Below are positions 1 to 10,498 of a stretch of 64,000 nt of DNA, piece after piece; positions within the stretch are counted from its first letter, which is position 1, and the number at the start of each line of letters is the position of its first letter. Both the position numbers and the translations under genes were made by a program. Below the pieces are notes generated by a model. It worked only from the letters and a program-made list of their open reading frames with translations, ran no database searches and was not told the DNA's origin. The stretch comes from Gyromitra esculenta (lineage: Eukaryota > Ascomycota > Pezizomycetes > Pezizales > Discinaceae), in assembly GCA_038503075.1 (NCBI GenBank), contig JBCAML010000002.1, positions 3,100,001 to 3,164,000 of the forward strand, given 5' to 3'.

Positions 1-1930
1 GGTATTTATTTGTACTTTGAGGATAATGCTGGTGTGGTATGTATTTCCGGGATTTTTTTTCCCTAGGGAGTAGGAGAAGGATGGCGTGGGTTATAATTGG
101 AGGAATGGGGGAGTGGAGAGGCTGAAAGATTGAGGCTAATGGTGGGTTTCGGAATAGATCGTCAATCCGAAGGGAGAGATGAAAGGCTCAGCTATTACTG
201 GTCCCGTCGGAAAGGAGGCTGCGGATTTGTGGCCGGTAGGAGAATCCAATTCATTTGTCCCCACCAGCTCTTAGCTACTTCGTAAATATTTACTAATGCT
301 ACCTCTATGTATAGCGTATCGCTTCCAACTCCGGCGTGGTCATGTAAACAAAAATACAAATTCAAAAATAGGGATTCTTCACAAAATAAATAAACGGCTG
401 TTCTGTTTTTCTTCTTCCTCTTCGAGTTCTTTTTTTTCTCTCGAGTTCATCCGGGTGTGATTCTATCTACGGAACCAGGGGTTTGGTGGCAGGGCGCAAT
501 GATTGGGAGGGGGATAGGCGTGGAGAGGGTATCTTTGAAATACACGAACTTATCCTCCGAGAAAAAATCTCCTTCACCCGGAATTTGTACTCGTGCTACA
601 TCGCGATTAGAATTTAATGGTTCCAGGCTGCTATTCCCACTATTCCGAGCACGACATCTTTCGCGGAAGCCGGTTATTGAAATTCAAACTACAATTGCGT
701 TCCCGACCCACTTTCAGCATATACATCACACCCTCCCTCTCCACAGAGGGATAATGGGTGTGTTTGTCTATATTAGGTGGAATATTAAATTCTTCTCGCT
801 CTATTAAAGTCGGACTTGTTCAGATATTCGTTATCGTTCTATGGGATGGTTGGCTTTACTATTTTGCATTGGAGGGAGGAACATTTAGTTTTGGGGAAGT
901 TGGTTTTGCTAATTGAAGTTAAGGATCGCTGTCCGAAAGTGGATTATTTGATTGAATACAATTGGACCTCAATATGAGAACTCCTGGGTACAAATATGGG
1001 TGGGTCATCACACTCCAGCTTATATGAACGGATCTACAGCGCTACAAGTCTTATCCTAGTATAAACTGGTCATGGTAACCAATATGATTTGTTTTTAGGA
1101 CATAATACTTATCCTAATGACAAATATCACTTACTATCCATATGTTTTAAACCTGGAATTGTTACGCTGCCTCTGAACATTTAATTCCCTTAATTAAAGT
1201 TAAACCCTCCATCGCCTTCTCGAGTATCTACGATGAGAAGACCTTTCCGATAATCAATGATCCGGTTTCGAGGTTCGAGGTTCAATGATATTGTGTAGAG
1301 TATTAGAAGTAGTCCAAGTACATGCAGTGCATGTACTTTTTTAATATTCATATTACTAGTCCCAAACACTCGCCACAGAGTATCGTTAGCGGGTGGTCAC
1401 TATATGCTTGGAAGTTATATCGGTTTTTCTGTAAGTATAATGATAAGGCACAGCAAGATGTGCAGCGAAAGTGAGAAAGAGAATAAATGTTTAACTAATG
1501 CACATTAATACTTTAACCAGTTCGCATTAATAAAAATATCTATCACCTAGTTGATCCCTGAGATCCTTCTTCTTTCCCACAAGATTCCTGTAGCTACTTG
1601 TTCCGTACCAGAATCTAACTCCTATACACTCTGGAGCATAACCCTTGCTCTTTCTTAGTTCCTCGGAGGCTTCGCTGGCCACCCAGTCAATTATGGGCTC
1701 GTGGCGAGTATGAAAACCCGAAAACACCTCTATGATAGCGAACGTCGACAACTTAATAAGCTAGGGTGGGCCCTTTTGCAGCTAGCCGACTTTTGTGAAC
1801 ACAAGTTTGACACTTCTATAACGTCTATAAATTTCCAACAACACAACCAATTAACAATTGATGCTTCTAAGCCGTTCGTCATACAAAGTCCAGAAAAAAA
1901 GAAACTCATCTAATCCTACAACATTCCCAT
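1..1930. other. Left flank with no supported gene
   Basis: I see no convincing gene here. The longest open frames (97-285, 457-807 and 1527-1751) lack an ATG at their start and have no recognisable domain. The DNA is AT-rich with several pyrimidine runs (for example near 410-440). A 23-bp palindrome lies at 1316-1338 and is listed separately. Confidence 0.6.
1316..1338. other. Palindrome with 11-bp arms
   Basis: The arms 1316-1326 and 1328-1338 are perfect reverse complements around a single G, and a run of T follows on the plus strand. It could be a protein-binding site or a cruciform or hairpin-forming spot. No flanking gene explains it and no function is claimed. Confidence 0.5.
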
Positions 1931-2753
1931 TCAACTACATGTACTTCCTGATTTCCGAAACTGCCTCACAGCGCTAAACAAAAATTTAATAACCTCCATC
2001 ATTTCCAGCCCAAACTGGCAAGAAAGATCTCTCTCCAACTCCTCAAGATCATCCGTTTTTATAAACGGGTGCGCTACCTCATTCCGCCTTGCCTTCAGCG
2101 TGAGCAAAAATTCATAAGTCTCTGGTGATATTCCTAACTCCATAATCGCCGAAAGAATAGCCCCATAGCCCGGCATATCATCCGGATTATTTCGAATAAG
2201 CCGAACATCTTCCGCACACCACGATATGCGAGGCCGGAGACTTCGGCGTTTCATCCAGTCACGCTCACTATTCAAGCACCCGCTGAAACTACTCCATGTT
2301 CTAAGATTATATCGCTTATGCGATTTGCTACGCTGTATGATTCTCAAAATCATCATCTGGAACTCGCCGACAAGGCCGCCGAGCCCCAATACAGCCTGTT
2401 CCCTGCGCGACACGGCCTTCACCATAACTTCAGTAACCTAACAGCTACACAAAAAACACAGGGGGGGAGAGGGGGCGATGAAATATATAACTCACCAATT
2501 TAACGGTATATTCTAGGGCCGTAGCACTGTGCTTCATCTCCGCAATCGCCTCTCGTTTCCCAAGGCAGTGTGTGTGTTGGTTTGACCGGATGTGCATCAA
2601 TGATTGGTAGCGGTTTTCTTGGTTCCGCCTTTCTTCGTTTGAGGCGGGCGTGTTGAGTTTTTCGTCAGCTTCGATTATTTGAGCGCGTGCTTCCTCTACT
2701 TCTCGCGCTTCGGTTTGAGTAAGTCTGAAACGTTGGGTACGCCTTTTACTCAT
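1931..2753 (-). CDS. Two-exon gene for a 254-aa protein with an RNxxxH (HEPN-like) motif
   Basis: I do not recognise the product. Exon 1 runs 2753-2496 from an ATG (86 codons, rich in E, R and Q, probably helical). A 58-nt intron 2495-2438 starts GTGAGT and ends TTAG. Exon 2 runs 2437-1931. Using the TTAG acceptor keeps the frame open, whereas the nearer GTGTAG acceptor would give an early stop. The C-terminal half is alpha-helical in character and carries R204-N-E-V-A-H209 inside LKARRNEVAHPF. That spacing fits the R-(x4-6)-H active-site motif of HEPN domains, where Asn or Asp usually follows the Arg. In that superfamily the motif marks RNA-cleaving or nucleotide-binding helical domains. The assignment rests on one motif, so function is only suggested. 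The gene is convergent with nothing on the left, and a LINE scrap lies just upstream. Confidence 0.6.
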
Positions 2754-2846
2754 GTAGTAATTTTTAAGACGGTAGAATTGGGTAGTATTTGTTAATATTG
2801 GAACTATAGCTCGCTATCGTAGGGTAATTAGGATGAACGAAGTTGT

Positions 2847-2935
2847 TTGTGTTTGTTTTTGTTATTTAGTACTGTTCGTTAGTGCGGTCGCCATAACCCA
2901 AGGGTTGGATGCGTAAATGAAATTTACTTACTTAC
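2847..2935 (+). mobile_element. 5'-truncated LINE-like (or SINE) insertion with 19-bp target duplication
   Basis: An 89-bp stretch ends in a TTAC-type tandem tail (ACTTACTTACTT). It is flanked on both sides by the same 19 bases, TTAGGATGAACGAAGTTGT, at 2828-2846 and 2936-2954. A long target duplication plus a short tandem-repeat 3' tail is the signature of target-primed reverse transcription. The motif GCGTAAAT before the tail resembles 3' ends I associate with fungal Tad-like LINEs, but that match is from memory. Only the 3' end survives, so no protein is encoded. Confidence 0.6.
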
Positions 2936-2954
2936 TTAGGATGAACGAAGTTGT

Positions 2955-3765
2955 GAGTGGGCGGGTAAAGAAAAAAAAAATAAGGCATCTAGGATAGGTA
3001 TTTAAAGTGGGAGAATGAAGAATGAGAAGGATTCAAAGTAATGATGTAAATAAGGAATATTTGTTTAGCACCATGTTGGTGAACAAACTAATGGCAGAAA
3101 TTATTTGTTTGAGATTACTTGCTGCCGCAGCTGTCAGATCGCTGTTTCAAATCTGCCACAAGTGCTTGTGTGCCAAGAAAGACGCCAAGATCTCATAAGA
3201 CGTGTACTAATTCACGGATAATCACTCGGACATAACTTGCGGTATTGGAGATAGATCTCCGATCCGTATGATATTGTCTTGGTATAAGACAGCCCAAAAA
3301 CACGGTAGGTAACCCAGCAAGCGTGCACAGCCTGTAGGTCAATATCAAAGCCAAGTCAAGGAATTAAGTACTTATATGTACTCTCTACCTTCCGATATTC
3401 ACAACCAAGTTGCTGCTACTAACGAGCTCCTGTCCGAGAAATCTTTGCTATTCCCGTGCCTTGGCGGCCCGTCGTACTAGGCCTGACACTAATATTTTCG
3501 ATATTCATGTAATAACGTGCCTGGAGCGCTAACATCCAGAAACGGACTTCAATGGTATCAACCCACCAAACACACGCAATCTAACTCAACCACATGGTGT
3601 GAATCACACCACGCCCACACGCCAAATTTGTCCAAGTTATCTTCTGCCATCTACCACTTCCACCTGTCGCGCTAGATTCAGATATCACATAACATAATCC
3701 CATCTATACGCACCCGTAGAAACAAAAGAAACAAGAAAATATCTCTTCTCCCTCCGGAAAATAAA
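2955..3765. other. Intergenic stretch
   Basis: This is the region between the HEPN-like gene's upstream side and the 3' end of the Ted1-like gene. I find no gene, RNA gene or repeat in it. It contains a purine-rich run near 2965-2985. The last ~90 bases are probably the 3' UTR of the Ted1-like gene. Confidence 0.5.
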
Positions 3766-5272
3766 CTATCTTTCCTTCTTATCCAACTCCTCCTGCATCT
3801 TCGCCGCCTTCTCCAAATTCCTCGCCTGGTCACGATTATGCGCAGCAAACAAGACAAATCCCGCGAACACCGATATGATGTCAACAATATGAACACCCCA
3901 CCAAACATACTGCGTTCCGAGGGCACAGGTAGAGTATTCGAATTTCCATGCTGCGTGAGCGTCAGTATTAGCTTCCCGTTGGGCAACAAAGATCGGGATT
4001 AGACTCACAGTCACTCTCTTTATCCCACCAGGCACTCAGCAATCCGGCATTGCCGCCATATCCACCCATCATACTCCGGACTGTGATCTCTCTTATGCCA
4101 TCTTTCGCAGCCTCCTCTTTCGCAACTTGCTTCGCCTCTAGCCCCTGCGGTTTATGTGCCCACTTGGTCACATTCCATCCGCCGGCGCCTTCGTTCATAC
4201 TATCAATATACGAGTGACGCACGTCACAGCCCTCGTGGTCGTGGCCTGTCAAGATCACGCCCGCTTGTTTCCCCCTTCGAGCAGTCCCGAAGAAAGAGTT
4301 AAGGACGCTGGACGAGGTAGGCTCGCTGAGATGATTCTGTTCCCGGATTCCACCGCCTTGGTCTTCGGGGAAATAAGTAAAGAATGGGGGATCCACGCAG
4401 ATTCCAGCAGGCTTGTAAAATGGGAGATGGGTGAGCAGCACTGTCGCCTGTCTATGGCTTGCGCCAGCAGCAAGTCCCTGAGCGTGGTCAATAAGGGCGT
4501 AAGAGTCGTCGCGGATACCCCGCTCGCTAATGGGTTCATCGAGACTCATACTATTCAACACAGCAATTTTCAGCGACGGCTGTGGGAGCACATCGCCGTT
4601 CTCTCCAGTGGTAGCAAAAGACTCGTCACGATCTAGGGTAAAGTCGAGCATATAATTTGTAGGACCGAACATAGCCTCGTAGCGTTCAATACGGGCATAT
4701 GATACATCACCCGCATAGCCAATATCGTGGTTTCCAGGCGGGGTCATGACCTTGCTCCTCCATTCCTCACCATTTGCAGAGCCAGATCCGAGGTCAGTAG
4801 CGTTGACTTTGGTTCCACGACTAAAAATCTCCCAGAAACGTCCCCCACGCTTCTCAAATTCTTCGGTTCCGATCCACTGGCTGCCAATCAGGTCACCAAG
4901 GACAACGGTGTGCGTGGGGCCTGTGTTTCGGCGCACAGTCTTGTAGATGTGGGATAAGTACAGGTCATTTCCCCACAGATCGATTGTTTTGCGGATACGA
5001 TGGAAATCCCGGTTGAGGTGAGTAGGGTCGAGGTAGGAGAGGAGGGGATCCTCGGGATTGTGTTGTGATGCATAGCGACGAAGGGTGGTGTCGCCTTCGA
5101 GTTGGGGGTCTGCAAGGGCGAGGAGACGGAAGGGGGCTGGCGTGCCATCTGGATTGGCGTGAAAGCTACAGAAGTGGAAAACGGGATAGAAGTAGAGATA
5201 GATGTTGAGGAAGACGGCGAGGGGGATGAGGAGGTCGAGATAGACGACTATTAGGATGCCTCTGACGGTCAT
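3766..5272 (-). CDS. Cdc1/Ted1/PGAP5-family GPI-glycan metallophosphoesterase
   Basis: Membrane calcineurin-like phosphoesterase of the family that removes ethanolamine-phosphate side branches from GPI anchors in the ER (yeast Cdc1 and Ted1, mammalian PGAP5). Exon 1 is 5272-4009 from an ATG. The intron is 4008-3951 (GTGAGT...CGCAG, with a CTGAC branch-like site). Exon 2 is 3950-3766, for a total of 482 aa, close to the yeast proteins' length. The metal-binding blocks appear in order: LADPQ (D55), VVLGD, PPGNHD, LLTHLPF and LTGHDHEGCD. There is a hydrophobic segment near residues 7-34 and another in exon 2 (VDIISVFAGFVLFAA), then a basic and acidic tail. Without splicing, the frame would stop at CCPTGS and lose the second membrane segment, which supports the intron. 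Such enzymes assist export of GPI-anchored proteins. Whether it is the Cdc1 or Ted1 orthologue cannot be settled here. It is divergent from BET4, with 391 bp between the start codons. Confidence 0.88.
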
Positions 5273-5663
5273 GGTGGTGAGGGTAGTACTAGGTGAAGCT
5301 GGCTACCGCAGCATGGGAATGTAGAGAGGTGTAGTTCAGGGGGTCTGAGAGACTCTAAAATACACAGCAGAGAGTTCAAAAGGAGTGGCAGGAAGCGGGC
5401 TCTACTCCACGCTGCTGTAGTGGAGAATAAGAGATGTGGCTTGAATGCTGCTCTCTGTTATGCCGGACAGGCAGCAGGGACCGATCACCAGTAAACCCTC
5501 GTGCCATCGAAACCCGTTTCCCGTTGCGGCAAGTACCGGGTGGTGCTCGGCCTGTTTACCACGTGCCCCAAGCTTCATCCCAACATCGCTCCATCTCAGG
5601 CTTCAACATCCATCTCAAGCACACAGATCCCGTTAGAAATAAGAGGCTACAGTCGCAGCAGCC
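5273..5663. promoter_or_regulatory. Shared upstream region of the divergent Ted1-like and BET4 genes
   Basis: This 391-bp gap separates two start codons pointing away from each other, so it must hold both promoters and 5' UTRs. I see no strong TATA box. The short open frames here are out of context and lack support. Co-regulation of the two secretory-pathway genes is possible but not shown. Confidence 0.55.
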
Positions 5664-7039
5664 ATGAGCGTAATCCCCCATTTATTCCACCGTCACCATG
5701 TCTACCCCGCTGACGACGCACCCAGCACGGAGTCTCCCGTAGCGAATACGCTGCCCAGTCCCGCGATGAGCACCTCCGTGCACGAGAGCTCAAAAAGATC
5801 TCGGAATATAACGAACTAAGCAACCGCATTCAAGAAAGAGTCTCTCCCATATATTCCAAAGTAGCTTCATGCGAAGACGAGACTAATACCACTCCGGGGT
5901 ATTAGAGATCAGCAAACGACCACACTCCCGAAGCCCTCCACCTCACCTCTCAGCTTCTCAAACTCAACCCTGAGTTCTACACAGTCTGGAACTATCGTCG
6001 GCAAATCCTCCAACACACTTTGTTTGCTCCATTCACCCCGCCACCGCCCTTAGACCCATCCTCAGAAAACGATTCGGTTGCGGGCGCAGACCAGCAAGAT
6101 CCAGCTGCCGTAACTGCCTCGCTCCAATCCTCCCATCACACCCTTCTCGCCCTCCACCTCAAAGAAGAACTTCAGTTCCTCCTTCCTCTTCTCTCTTCAT
6201 ATCCAAAATGCTACTGGATCTGGAACCACCGTCTCTGGACTCTACAACAATCAACACTCCTCCTACCGCCAGCCCTTTCCTCAAAATTCTGGCAGGAGGA
6301 GCTTGGGCTAGTCGGCTTAATGCTACGTCGTGACGTACGGAATTTCCACGGATGGATGTACCGGCGCTTCGTAGTCGACAAGATCGAGAACCCAAAACCG
6401 CACCACGACAACAGCAAAACATCTGAGGAATCCAAGAAAAACAGTCTAGTAGAAGCAGAATTCGCATACACCACTAAAATGCTCCAGAACCTCGGCGGTA
6501 TGAGCAACTACTCTGCTTGGCACAGCCGCAGCAAGCTGATTCCACGCTTACTCACCGAGCGAGCATGCACCGAGCAAGAACGGCTCGATTTCCTCGAAGA
6601 CGAGCTCGAGCTGCTTCATCGAAATATCACTACAAACCCGCATGATAGCTCACTTTGGTTTTACCATCACTGGTTGATCCATTCTAATACCAGGTCGACT
6701 TCTTCCAGTGCTGATGCGATTGCGCCGTTCATGGGTACGCGTGTTAAAATACTAATGCTACGGGATGAGATTGGGGGACTAAAGGAGCTGGTCGAGGGAG
6801 GAGTTGAAGGGAGGGGCATTCTGAAGGCTTTGGTTGGGTATGTTGGGCTGTTGCATAGACTGAGGAAGGAAATACAGAGTGAGGAAGAGGAAGAAGAGGA
6901 AGAAGAGGAAGAAGTAGACGAGAAGAGAGAAAGGGTGGAGATGAAAGGGTGGTTGGAGAGGTTGATAGCTATTGATCCGATGAGGACAAGAAGGTATAGA
7001 GATCTAGGAAGGTTGGAGCTAGGAGTTGATGGTGTGTGA
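5664..7039 (+). CDS. BET4: Rab geranylgeranyltransferase alpha subunit
   Basis: Alpha subunit of geranylgeranyltransferase type II, which with Bet2 and the Rab escort protein attaches geranylgeranyl groups to Rab/Ypt GTPases for vesicle traffic. My model is exon 1 5664-5669 (Met-Ser only), intron 5670-5725, exon 2 5726-5860, intron 5861-5905, and exon 3 5906-7039, for 424 aa. The N-terminus then reads MSHGVSR, as in other fungal Bet4 proteins. Five prenyltransferase alpha repeats are visible: TVWNYRR, YWIWNHR (about 150), HGWMYRR (195), YSAWHSR (249) and SLWFYHH (296). A run of 11 Glu lies near residue 373. Intron 2 is only 45 nt and in phase. It removes an in-frame TAG at 5903-5905 and has an ACTAAT branch-like site. 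If it is not spliced, the gene would be truncated. Intron 1 has a weak donor (GTAATC). The copia retrotransposon begins 252 bp downstream. Confidence 0.85.
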
Positions 7040-7291
7040 TTAAACATGATAGCTATAATAGATTTCGCATCCTTCTACTCGCTTTAATTTGACTAGCGCC
7101 CCTTGTTCCATCGCACTATTCCTGTTAAAATTTTCACAGTCCATCACTCGATCTTGGCAAAACAAAACCACGTGCACCACCATCTCTCTCGCTGCGGAGT
7201 ATTCACTCAAAATCAATACCACAACAGAGTAAATTCGCCTTACCAAGGCTTCTCTTCCTCTTCCTTGTCCCAGAGCGCAACTGATACCTCC
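7040..7291. other. BET4 3' flank ending in the copia target duplication
   Basis: This is non-coding DNA after the BET4 stop. Its last five bases, CCTCC (7287-7291), recur at 63706-63710 directly after the far LTR. They are the target duplication that proves the two copia LTRs belong to a single insertion. Confidence 0.8.
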
Positions 7292-7525
7292 TGTTGGAAT
7301 AAGGTGCTCTCACCTACAATACTATTGTAATGATACATTCGGAGTAACGCGGATGGATGTTTAGCCGACGGAGGATTCACTTTGTATTAGCCCGACGGGC
7401 ATATTTCCTTGTGATAACGAGATTGTTGAATGAAGAACAAGGAGTATTTAGTTGGGGGATTTCAGTAGTTAAACCTGTATCGAAATAGTCATTTATTCTC
7501 TACACTGTCTTATAACGTTTTAAAA
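7292..7525 (+). repeat. CopA-1 5' LTR
   Basis: This 234-bp LTR starts TGTTGGAAT and ends TTTTAAAA. It matches 63472-63705 except at two sites (CATTCGG versus CATTCAG, and GTGATAA versus GTGGTAA). The 3' terminus is not CA, but the flanking CCTCC duplication fixes the boundary. Confidence 0.93.
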
Positions 7526-7537
7526 GGTTATGAGCCC
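7526..7537 (+). promoter_or_regulatory. CopA-1 primer-binding site for a half-tRNA of initiator methionine
   Basis: GGTTATGAGCCC starts directly after the 5' LTR. It is the reverse complement of GGGCTCATAACC, the anticodon-arm sequence around the CAT anticodon of fungal initiator tRNA-Met as I know it. Drosophila copia is established to prime from the anticodon region of cleaved initiator tRNA. The same mode is inferred here. Confidence 0.7.
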
Positions 7538-7547
7538 GGGAGATTCC

Positions 7548-7997
7548 TTTCACGGATTGATTCGGAAGATGAATTGTGGTTTGACTAAGGAGACTGTATC
7601 GTTGTTTGGATGGTTGTATAATTCCTTTGTTGTTCGGTCATGTGTAGGGTTGTTAGAATAATGTCTTTGTGTTTCGGTTGTTGTCGAGTTGTTGTCAGTG
7701 TTACCGAAAAGCGGGGTATTTAAGGGAGGATTTTGGTCGCTCTTGTTTCTCTTTCTCTTCTTTCCTTAAGCAACGTTCTCGTTTACCTTCTTCTGTATTT
7801 GTCGGAATCCAATCTCGATTCTATTTCAAGAATCCTCGCTGTCGCTGTCCACCTCGCTGCACTTATCTCGCCTTGAGATAGACCCTTCGTAGAACCTGTA
7901 GAAACGCTGCACTCTTCAAACGCGTTGATACCTCATTAAGTAGCACTACTCACCTTCAGGGATACTGAAGGGCTTAACGAGGGATCCAACCGTGAGA
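7548..7997 (+). repeat. Solo LTR, GypA type, in the copia leader
   Basis: A 450-bp LTR bounded by TTTCACGG...CCGTGAGA and flanked by the duplication ATTCC (7543-7547 and 7998-8002). It contains a TATA-like GGTATTTAAG, the AAGCAACGT block and the U5 hairpin CTTCAG-GGATA-CTGAAG found in other GypA LTRs. There is no internal region, so it is the product of LTR-LTR recombination. Confidence 0.92.
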
Positions 7998-8102
7998 ATT
8001 CCACTTAAAAAGAATCTCACAGCAAAAAGATCACTTGCTTCCGAAATAACTGTGCAACAACAAGATACCCCGCAATAAAAAGAACTTCCCACTTCGATCA
8101 AA

Positions 8103-8751
8103 ATGTCGTCTTCTACGCATGAACGCATTCCCACACTAAAAGTCATTCTCGCCAGCCAAACTGACTACCCACGGTGGAGAGCCGCAGCGATTATCATGCT
8201 CGAATACCATGACGCCGACGCCCTCATGCTTGGAAAGTTAACCATGCCTGCCAGCACCGACGAAGAAGGAGTGACAACATGGAAAAAGAAAAATATCTGG
8301 GCCAAAGCTTTCTTAGTCCAGAATATTGACGGAGAAGTTTTTGGCGCTATGACCCCATCCTCTAATGCAGTTGCCATGTGGAAAAGTCTCGAAGACATGT
8401 TCGATAGGAGAACTACAAGCACTCTTCATCAGTTAGCAGCTAGAGTCTTCAACCTCCAATATACTCCTGATGTATCCCTTAAAGACCATGTGTCGACTTT
8501 CGCAACAGCGTGGACAGAACTTAACGAAAGAACGGAACAATACAAGAATGACACCACCGAAACGTTCGGTCAAATCATGAACAAATTGTCCAACAACGTC
8601 GAAGCCAAAGGATCCTTCCTGCTAATGACTCTTCGTCACGAGTCCCTCGATAACGTAGTAGACAACCTCCAAACGAAAGAAAAACTCACATACCAAGACG
8701 TCTACGACAAGCTCATGGACATCGCCACACAAAAAAAGCTATCAACCCAGG
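8103..8751 (+). pseudogene. CopA-1 gag-pol, segment 1 (Gag N-terminal part)
   Basis: This starts at an ATG ~100 bp after the solo LTR and encodes the first 216 residues of Gag. It is of the UBN2-like type seen in copia elements (motifs YPRWRAAAIIMLEY, NAVAMWKSLEDMF). Gag would form the virus-like particle. The solo LTR at 8752 interrupts the codon after Thr-Gln. The open frame that runs on into the LTR (to 8888) is not original coding sequence. The frame resumes exactly at 9168. Confidence 0.9.
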
Positions 8752-9162
8752 TCTCAAGGAGTGAGATTCTCGTCAAGCTCTCAGGTATCCCCCGAGATAA
8801 GCAATGCTACTTGAACGAGAAACCAATGACAGGAGAAGGTGCGAGAATTCTACAGGCTCTACTAATAGTTCAAGTTGTGATGACTTGAAGACGGCGACGG
8901 CGAAGGATTACGAGGTGTAATCCGAGGTTGTATTTGTAAGATACAGTGAGTGTACAATAGAAGACGTTGCTTAAAGAAAGAAGAAGGAAAAGTACAAGAT
9001 GAGGGGAAATCCCTTCGCTTATATACCACATTCCAACCTTTTCGATGACAAAGACATGACTCATTGTAACGAAAGACTCATAGAAACACAAAGAACAACA
9101 ACGAAACCCAACAACCGTGTACCCATGTACCTAACCGATCAACATGATATCCATCCATGAAA
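8752..9162 (-). repeat. Solo LTR, GypB type, inside copia gag
   Basis: A 411-bp LTR in minus orientation (TCTCAAGG...CCATGAAA), flanked by CCAGG at 8747-8751 and 9163-9167. It carries TATATAAG (read on the minus strand), the AAGCAACGT block and the U5 hairpin of the GypB family. Confidence 0.92.
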
Positions 9163-9167
9163 CCAGG

Positions 9168-10020
9168 CTACCGAGTCCTTCAACGCTACCAGAACGAAAA
9201 GCGGTTTTAAACAAGATACCTCGAAGGAATGTTCCTATTGTAAGAAGAACAGAGACACATATATAGGACACCTCCATAAGGACTGCCGGAAAAGGAAAGC
9301 CAAAAAAAGAGAAGAAAAATCAGAATCTAACGTTGTAGAGATCACTGCCGAAGGATGGACAGCATCCTTCATGGACTTCTGTTTTATCGATGTTGACTAT
9401 CCTCAATTTGGACAACCTACCGAAGAAGTCGACCTCTCAGGGTGGATCGAAGAAGAATTAGACTTCACCTGGATGGATGCAACTGCGCTCGCAACTAATA
9501 CTGGACAACAGGAAGAATGGATTCTTGATACAGGAGCAACAGACCACATGTCCGGATCAGCTTTTTCAGAAAAACAAACGGCAACAGGAACAGTTACAGT
9601 ACCCGGCGATAAACTTCAAATTACCGGCTTCACTGTTGCCAACATCCAAGGAAGCATCAAGCCAATCAGACTCGACAAAGTCCTTTATGTACCTAAACTA
9701 GGAACGACCAATCTCATCTCGTGGCGTAAGTTAGCAGAAAAAGGGTTAACTCTGAAAGGGAAAGGGGAAAAACTGTCAGTTCTAAAGGAAGGAAAAGTCC
9801 AAGCCATAGCCACTCTTAACAAGAACAGGAATCTTTATATCTTGGACTTAAAAGAAGGAATCTCGGCGATGACAACTTCTGTTGAGTGGCATGAAAGACT
9901 AGGCCATCTCCCCTCATCAGCTTTAGCCAAACTCAAGGAATCTGTGAAAGATGGTAATCTGCTTCCAAACTCTTTCAGCCACTGCCCCAGTTGCCTCATG
10001 GGCAAATCAACCAAACTACC
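9168..10020 (+). pseudogene. CopA-1 gag-pol, segment 2 (zinc knuckle, protease, GAG-pre-integrase)
   Basis: Continues the frame of 8103-8751. In order it shows a CCHC-type knuckle, CSYCKKNRDTYIGHLHKDC, with wider C-to-H spacing than the usual CX4H. Then comes an acidic stretch, the aspartic protease core WILDTGATDHMSG, and the GAG-pre-integrase block WHERLGHLPS ... CPSCLMGK. It is cut after Thr-Lys-Leu-Pro by element X-1 at 10021. The ORF's apparent last 18 residues, to 10069, are X-1 sequence. Coding resumes at 54035. Confidence 0.9.
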
Positions 10021-10498
10021 TGTAAGACCGGTACTTCTTACCGCACAGGAAATCTCCAAGAAGCTTTAGATAACAATCTAGATGCTATAACCTGCCCGGT
10101 TGCTATCCGCAACACAATACACAGGCGCAAGTCCTAACTGCTTCTTATGAACCGCTAAAAGATAACCGTAGGGTTCAAAGTAGGGAGTCGACGAAGTTAG
10201 TGAAGAACTTCCAATAGTAAGGTTTTAATAACTAACGCTGAAGGGTCAAGGCCTTGCTAAGCGAGATAAAAGTAATTCACAAGTAAAAGAGTAAATTGCA
10301 CGGAAGTAATTTTGCTAGAAACAATATAATATTGATAAGGCTCGTTCTTCGTCGCTAATGATCCGACTCAGAGTTTACATCCACTGCGAGAGTATTTATA
10401 ATGCCTCCTCTCTACTATGTTTGGGTATAGTGTGGTGTAGAGGCGCTAACTACTATGACAACATGAAACCACTTCGCCTTATCTCCATACCCGATACC
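10021..10498 (+). repeat. X-1 left segment
   Basis: This is the first 478 bp of X-1. Bases 10021-10247 match X-2 (34124-34351) closely. Bases 10321-10363 match X-2 34613-34655 exactly. Between and after these the two copies do not align. The segment ends in ATACC (10494-10498), the GypA-1 target duplication. Confidence 0.85.

Noticed and set aside
97..807. Open frames 97-285 and 457-807 as genes
   Set aside because: Neither starts with ATG, neither has a recognisable domain, and their composition looks random.
1527..1751. 74-residue minus-strand frame with plausible protein composition
   Set aside because: It begins at TTG, has no ATG, and I could not find a supported splice joining it to the neighbouring gene. 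It might be a decayed exon but cannot be claimed.
8752..8888. Gag C-terminus [13 protein letters not shown]... of the copia frame
   Set aside because: This is solo-LTR sequence read through in frame by chance. The same residues appear at other broken ORF ends (25600, 43600).
10021..10069. Copia pol ending RPVLLTAQEISKKL-stop
   Set aside because: These residues are encoded by element X-1. The true continuation is at 54035, as the CTACC duplication shows.
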